A program made the position numbers and the translations under genes. Positions 60,977 through 64,000 of a DNA stretch of 64,000 bases are shown piece by piece (the stretch's first letter is position 1; every line of letters begins with the position of its first letter). The notes below the pieces were generated by a model that saw only the letters and a list, made by a program, of their open reading frames with translations, was not told the DNA's origin and made no database searches. The DNA lies in contig NZ_POYJ01000016.1 of NCBI RefSeq assembly GCF_002895435.1, positions 42,510 through 106,509 of the forward strand, written 5' to 3'. This stretch comes from Aquimarina sediminis. GTDB lineage: Bacteria > Bacteroidota > Bacteroidia > Flavobacteriales > Flavobacteriaceae.

Positions 60977-61489
60977 ATCAAGCATATTTTGATTAATTCT
61001 GTTCCAATAAGGTCGGTGCTAAAGCTCTTGTTAAGGATTATTTAAATTAACCTGAACTCTTTTTTCTAAAAATGTTATTTACTTTTTCTAATAAGTCTTA
61101 TCCCTAATACTAACATAAGTACACCAAATACTAACATAATAAAAATAACTGATAGTGATCCTAAGAAATACGCTATATTATAATTAGTGTCAACTAAAGA
61201 AATTAAAGAACTTGGTATTGACAATAAGTTAAAAACTAGAAAAATACTACCAAAAATTATCAATAAAATACCTCCAATTTTTTTCATGTTTATTCTGTTT
61301 TAAATTATATCTCCTGATAGCCTATTTTATCTAATGCTTTTTTCGCCTCTTTTCTTATCCAAGGATTTTTATGATTTAAGAATTTAGAAATTTTAGAAGC
61401 TGATTTTTTAGATTTTAATTTTCCTAACGAAGAAATCACATGACCCGTTACATCTTCATCATCCAATAAATCCAATAGTATTTTTTCAG
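60977..61489. repeat. 513-bp duplicated block, copy B
   Basis: The intact counterpart of 54408-54920: it holds the 70-residue membrane protein gene and the 3' third of the intact HEAT-repeat gene. Confidence 0.92.
61075..61287 (-). CDS. small two-helix membrane protein, copy B
   Basis: The 70-residue protein has two transmembrane helices (about 5-26 and 43-65), nearly identical to the copy at 54506-54718. It lies 17 bp after the HEAT-repeat gene. If the RHS toxin enters cells through the inner membrane, a small membrane partner of the immunity protein is conceivable, but nothing in the sequence shows it. Confidence 0.7.
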   Translation of the reverse strand: MKKIGGILLIIFGSIFLVFNLLSIPSSLISLVDTNYNIAYFLGSLSVIFIMLVFGVLMLVLGIRLIRKSK

Positions 61490-61895
61490 AAGCTTTGGAC
61501 TTAATTTTGCCAAGTGCCAATACAAACATTTGGCGTGACATCCCATTAGTTTTGTCCTTAACAATCCTAATTATTTTTTCTTCATCTTTGGGTTGAACAA
61601 TTACTTGAATAGTATTGCCTATTGCCCATTTAAAGAGATCCTGTTCATTTTTTGAGTTGTGATATAATTTAAATAAAGTATCATTTGCTTTGCCTTTGGC
61701 TTCTTTAACGGCCAATGATCTAACGATACCTTCTGTAATTTTTGGAGTGAAGCCTATATTTTCATCCAATAAATTAACTAAAGTTTCAATTGCTTGTGGA
61801 TACTTTTCATTATTATTAACCAAATCATAAATACTATCCACTTTTAATCCTATCTGAAGTAATCTATTTTGTATAATTTTTTCATTCATTATCAT
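61305..61895 (-). CDS. HEAT-repeat protein, candidate immunity protein of the main RHS toxin
   Basis: The 196-residue all-helical protein has HEAT-like repeats; the clearest are SKASEKILLDLLDDEDVTGHV and SASKISKFLNHKNPWIRKEA (from about residue 131). The ATG at 61889 is an alternative start. It is the first gene after the RHS stop codon (120-bp gap), the place of the cognate immunity gene. A 5'-deleted copy exists at 54745-54932. The 120-bp gap contains GGGGTAAT...ATTACCCC arms (about 61943-61985) that could fold. Confidence 0.75.
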   Translation of the reverse strand: MIMNEKIIQNRLLQIGLKVDSIYDLVNNNEKYPQAIETLVNLLDENIGFTPKITEGIVRSLAVKEAKGKANDTLFKLYHNSKNEQDLFKWAIGNTIQVIVQPKDEEKIIRIVKDKTNGMSRQMFVLALGKIKSKASEKILLDLLDDEDVTGHVISSLGKLKSKKSASKISKFLNHKNPWIRKEAKKALDKIGYQEI

Positions 61896-62015
61896 ATCAA
61901 TACAGTTTTTAAGAGTTTAAGATTTCAATGGAAACCACAAGGGGTAATCTTTTATCAAAGATATTCTTATTTTCAAAATTACCCCAATAGGTTATCCTAA
62001 AACCAAATCATTATA

Positions 62016-64000
62016 TTATGAACCAGGTATATTACGTCTTAATATGTATCCATTTTCAATTAACCGTTTAAGAGGTTTTGTTAAAATTGTATTAGACCTT
62101 GTATAAAGTATAAAAACTTTCCCTTCTTGTTCAGCATATAAAAAAAAGTCCCTTAATTGTCTTGTCAGACTTAATCTTTTTACATTTTTAACTTCGGTTA
62201 AAGAGAATTTGTTAAGTTGATCGGGAACTCTAAATTTTGCGGTACCAGATAATGATGGTATCCTAGTCTTTTTACCAGCTATACCAACTGCTGCTTCTCC
62301 CATTTTTCCTAATCTTGTAGCTTTTCCAGCTGTTGATACTGCCTTTGCACCTCTAAGAGCTGGAATAATAGAAGATGTCTCAGTTAAAACATCTACATGT
62401 ATGCCCCCTAAGGTATAAAAAACATTGTTAATATCCCCAGTCGCAGCTGCTCTTTGTATCTCTGCATTTGTTCTGAAAGTTTTAAGTGTAGGAAAAACAG
62501 ATCCTAATCCTTGGGACACTGCACCTAAATATGTATCCCATGTAAATAATGATAAAGGATCAGTAAAAATCGTAGCTATTCCCTGAATCATTTGTGAAAC
62601 ACTGTTTATTTGACCATAACTAAAAGCAACGCCTCCGTTAATAAACACTTCAGACACTCCAGGGTTTGAATGCATAAATGGATCACCAATAGCATAATCC
62701 TGTGGTATTTCTGTGATTACGGGTCCTATATCTTCTCCTCCGCGATCAAACAAGCCTCTAAACCAACGACCTACCTCTCTAAAGGGTCTGCTAATATCTC
62801 TACCGATGCTTCTGGTATTAGTCCCTAGCCAACGCCCAATCTGTGCACCTCTCAGGCTTTCATAAATACTGGTTCCTGTCGTGGCTGCATACCATAACCA
62901 ACCCGAACCTTCTTGATTCGATTCTTCCCAATGCTCCCCGCTAGGGTCGGTATACATCAATGGGTTGTTTAATACATACCCATATCGATTATAATTTTGG
63001 GTGTTATACGGGTTTTGGATATAATTATCAGGAGATAAGAACCTCCCCAATTGAGGATCATACATACGCCCGTTCATGTGGATTAACCCCACCTCAAAGA
63101 AATGCTCATGCCCTGTATATCCGCGGTCCAGCAGGCTATCATACCCCATCTTGGTACTGCCATTTTTTGCCCAATAGGCATCTACTGTACCCCAGGCTCC
63201 AAATTGTCTTCGTTCTACCAATTCTCCTGTTGTCGCTGTACCACTGCCAAGCTGTTTGGTAATGTTTAGAATACTACCCAGATAATCTCGTTGCAGGTGA
63301 TAAATTGCACCCCCATCACTAGCTCCGTTGGTAAACTTCTCAATTTTGGCTATCGGAGCACTATACGCATCACCTCCATTAAAAAATACAAACTTATAAC
63401 TGTTTTCTGTTTTGTCATGTACAACCTCTGCTGGGATAATCGAAGAATATTGCTTATGATACCTGCGTGCGTTTTTATCTTCTTGTAATCCTCCATACCA
63501 GGCACGAGTGCGATTTTTCATCGGACCATATTCAAAACTTACACGCCCTTTACCTTCCTCGTATACTTCTACAGGTTTTTTAAAGGCATTATAGGTAATC
63601 TGTTGTCTCGCTCTATTCTTATAGAAATCAGCTCCTGCAGCATTTAGGGTCATCTCCTTCATTTGATAGCGCTTGCTCCCTTGGTTATAGGCAAATCCTC
63701 CTATAGCCGAATTATTGGTAATACGCCCATAATTATCATAAGTATGGTTTTTTGCAAAAGGACCATTAATCCTGGTCAATCGATCCAGTGTATCATACTC
63801 AAAAGCCTCTGTATATGTCCCCGTATGCGCACTTGTATTAGTTTTATGAGTTCTGCTGGTTAAGGTACCACGCTGTACATTAAAAGCATAGGTGTTTTCG
63901 ATATGACTGGCATTGGCATTTTGTATAAAAACCTTTGTTTTTTTAAGGAATCCATAAGCATCATATTCGTTGGTTTCGGTCTCTCCTGTACCCAGTGCAA
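62016..64000 (-). CDS. RHS-family polymorphic toxin, 3' part (5' end beyond the window)
   Basis: The frame is open to the right edge, so the gene start is outside. The visible part shows YD repeats, the RHS-associated core (LGRFLSPDNYIQNPYNTQNYNRYGYVLNNPL...YTDPSGEH), then the junction FREVGRWFRGLFDRGGEDIG, a linker of about 130 residues and a variable tip of about 100 residues. The tip has KMGEAAVG, RVPDQL and LTEVKN, fitting a PD-(D/E)xK restriction-endonuclease-type toxin (E...PD...ExK). The protein is probably secreted or surface-delivered, with the RHS shell enclosing the tip; the route (T6SS or T9SS) is not visible here. Confidence 0.9.
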   Translation of the reverse strand, partial: ALGTGETETNEYDAYGFLKKTKVFIQNANASHIENTYAFNVQRGTLTSRTHKTNTSAHTGTYTEAFEYDTLDRLTRINGPFAKNHTYDNYGRITNNSAIGGFAYNQGSKRYQMKEMTLNAAGADFYKNRARQQITYNAFKKPVEVYEEGKGRVSFEYGPMKNRTRAWYGGLQEDKNARRYHKQYSSIIPAEVVHDKTENSYKFVFFNGGDAYSAPIAKIEKFTNGASDGGAIYHLQRDYLGSILNITKQLGSGTATTGELVERRQFGAWGTVDAYWAKNGSTKMGYDSLLDRGYTGHEHFFEVGLIHMNGRMYDPQLGRFLSPDNYIQNPYNTQNYNRYGYVLNNPLMYTDPSGEHWEESNQEGSGWLWYAATTGTSIYESLRGAQIGRWLGTNTRSIGRDISRPFREVGRWFRGLFDRGGEDIGPVITEIPQDYAIGDPFMHSNPGVSEVFINGGVAFSYGQINSVSQMIQGIATIFTDPLSLFTWDTYLGAVSQGLGSVFPTLKTFRTNAEIQRAAATGDINNVFYTLGGIHVDVLTETSSIIPALRGAKAVSTAGKATRLGKMGEAAVGIAGKKTRIPSLSGTAKFRVPDQLNKFSLTEVKNVKRLSLTRQLRDFFLYAEQEGKVFILYTRSNTILTKPLKRLIENGYILRRNIPGS
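62319..62782. repeat. RHS linker repeat, copy in the full RHS gene
   Basis: Nearly identical to 58064-58530. On the gene strand it begins right at the core/tip junction (FREVGRW) and extends through the linker to the point where the toxin tips diverge. Confidence 0.9.

Noticed and set aside
52463..64000. Insertion sequence or prophage causing the duplications
   Set aside because: No transposase, integrase or terminal inverted repeats seen; the duplications follow the RHS cassette borders instead.

Overview
The window looks like chromosomal DNA from a marine-type member of the Flavobacteriaceae (phylum Bacteroidota). The evidence is low G+C, A-rich leaders without Shine-Dalgarno sequences, TAnnTTTG-type -7 promoter boxes, gliding gene gldA, GLPGLI and head-GIN proteins, a SusC-like CarboxypepD_reg/beta-barrel protein, and split MetH. 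The genus (Aquimarina-like) is a guess.

Layout. 1-4,820: a decayed + strand gene, then the aromatic amino-acid operon (- strand) pheA - aminotransferase - tyrA - DAHP synthase/chorismate mutase. A complete Phe/Tyr transcription attenuator precedes it: a 25-residue leader peptide, an antiterminator segment and a terminator. 4,953-7,820: threonine degradation (tdh, kbl) with a divergent Lrp/AsnC regulator. 7,977-14,250: gldA, a PAS-rich sensor kinase with a receiver protein, a head-GIN lipoprotein and a PagL-like protein. 14,291-19,940: methionine methylation module (metF, dinB-like, split metH) under a SAM-I riboswitch, with a 41-bp tandem repeat ahead of metF. 20,574-29,150: assimilatory sulfate reduction operon (DUF2061, cysH, cysD, cysN, sulfite reductase, siroheme synthase, FNR, ferredoxin). 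30,027-36,655: metY-metX-thrA-osmC-metZ under a second SAM-I riboswitch, and metK on the other strand behind a candidate SAM-II riboswitch. The whole flow sulfate -> sulfide -> homocysteine -> methionine -> SAM is therefore encoded within about 24 kb, with three SAM sensors of two structural classes.

38,278-39,650: two paralogous small secreted proteins, each with the same 15-bp dyad about 145 bp upstream. 39,684-42,550: DoxX, a membrane acyltransferase, a small membrane-anchored protein and a DUF302 lipoprotein. 42,596-49,710: a GLPGLI / retropepsin-PDZ / TonB-type outer-membrane protein operon, divergent from a histidine kinase and OmpR-type regulator. Three exact 10-bp-phased GTTAAC repeats lie between them. 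49,883-52,462: deoxynucleoside kinase, DUF2461, KDO transferase.

52,530-64,000: a polymorphic-toxin (RHS) locus on the - strand. The 3' part of a large RHS gene enters from the right edge. Downstream lies a chain of orphan RHS C-terminal toxin modules, candidate immunity genes, terminators, duplicated blocks and decayed copies. Two orphan modules begin at the same RHS core/tip junction and carry different nuclease-like tips.

No tRNA, rRNA, CRISPR array or insertion sequence was recognised.
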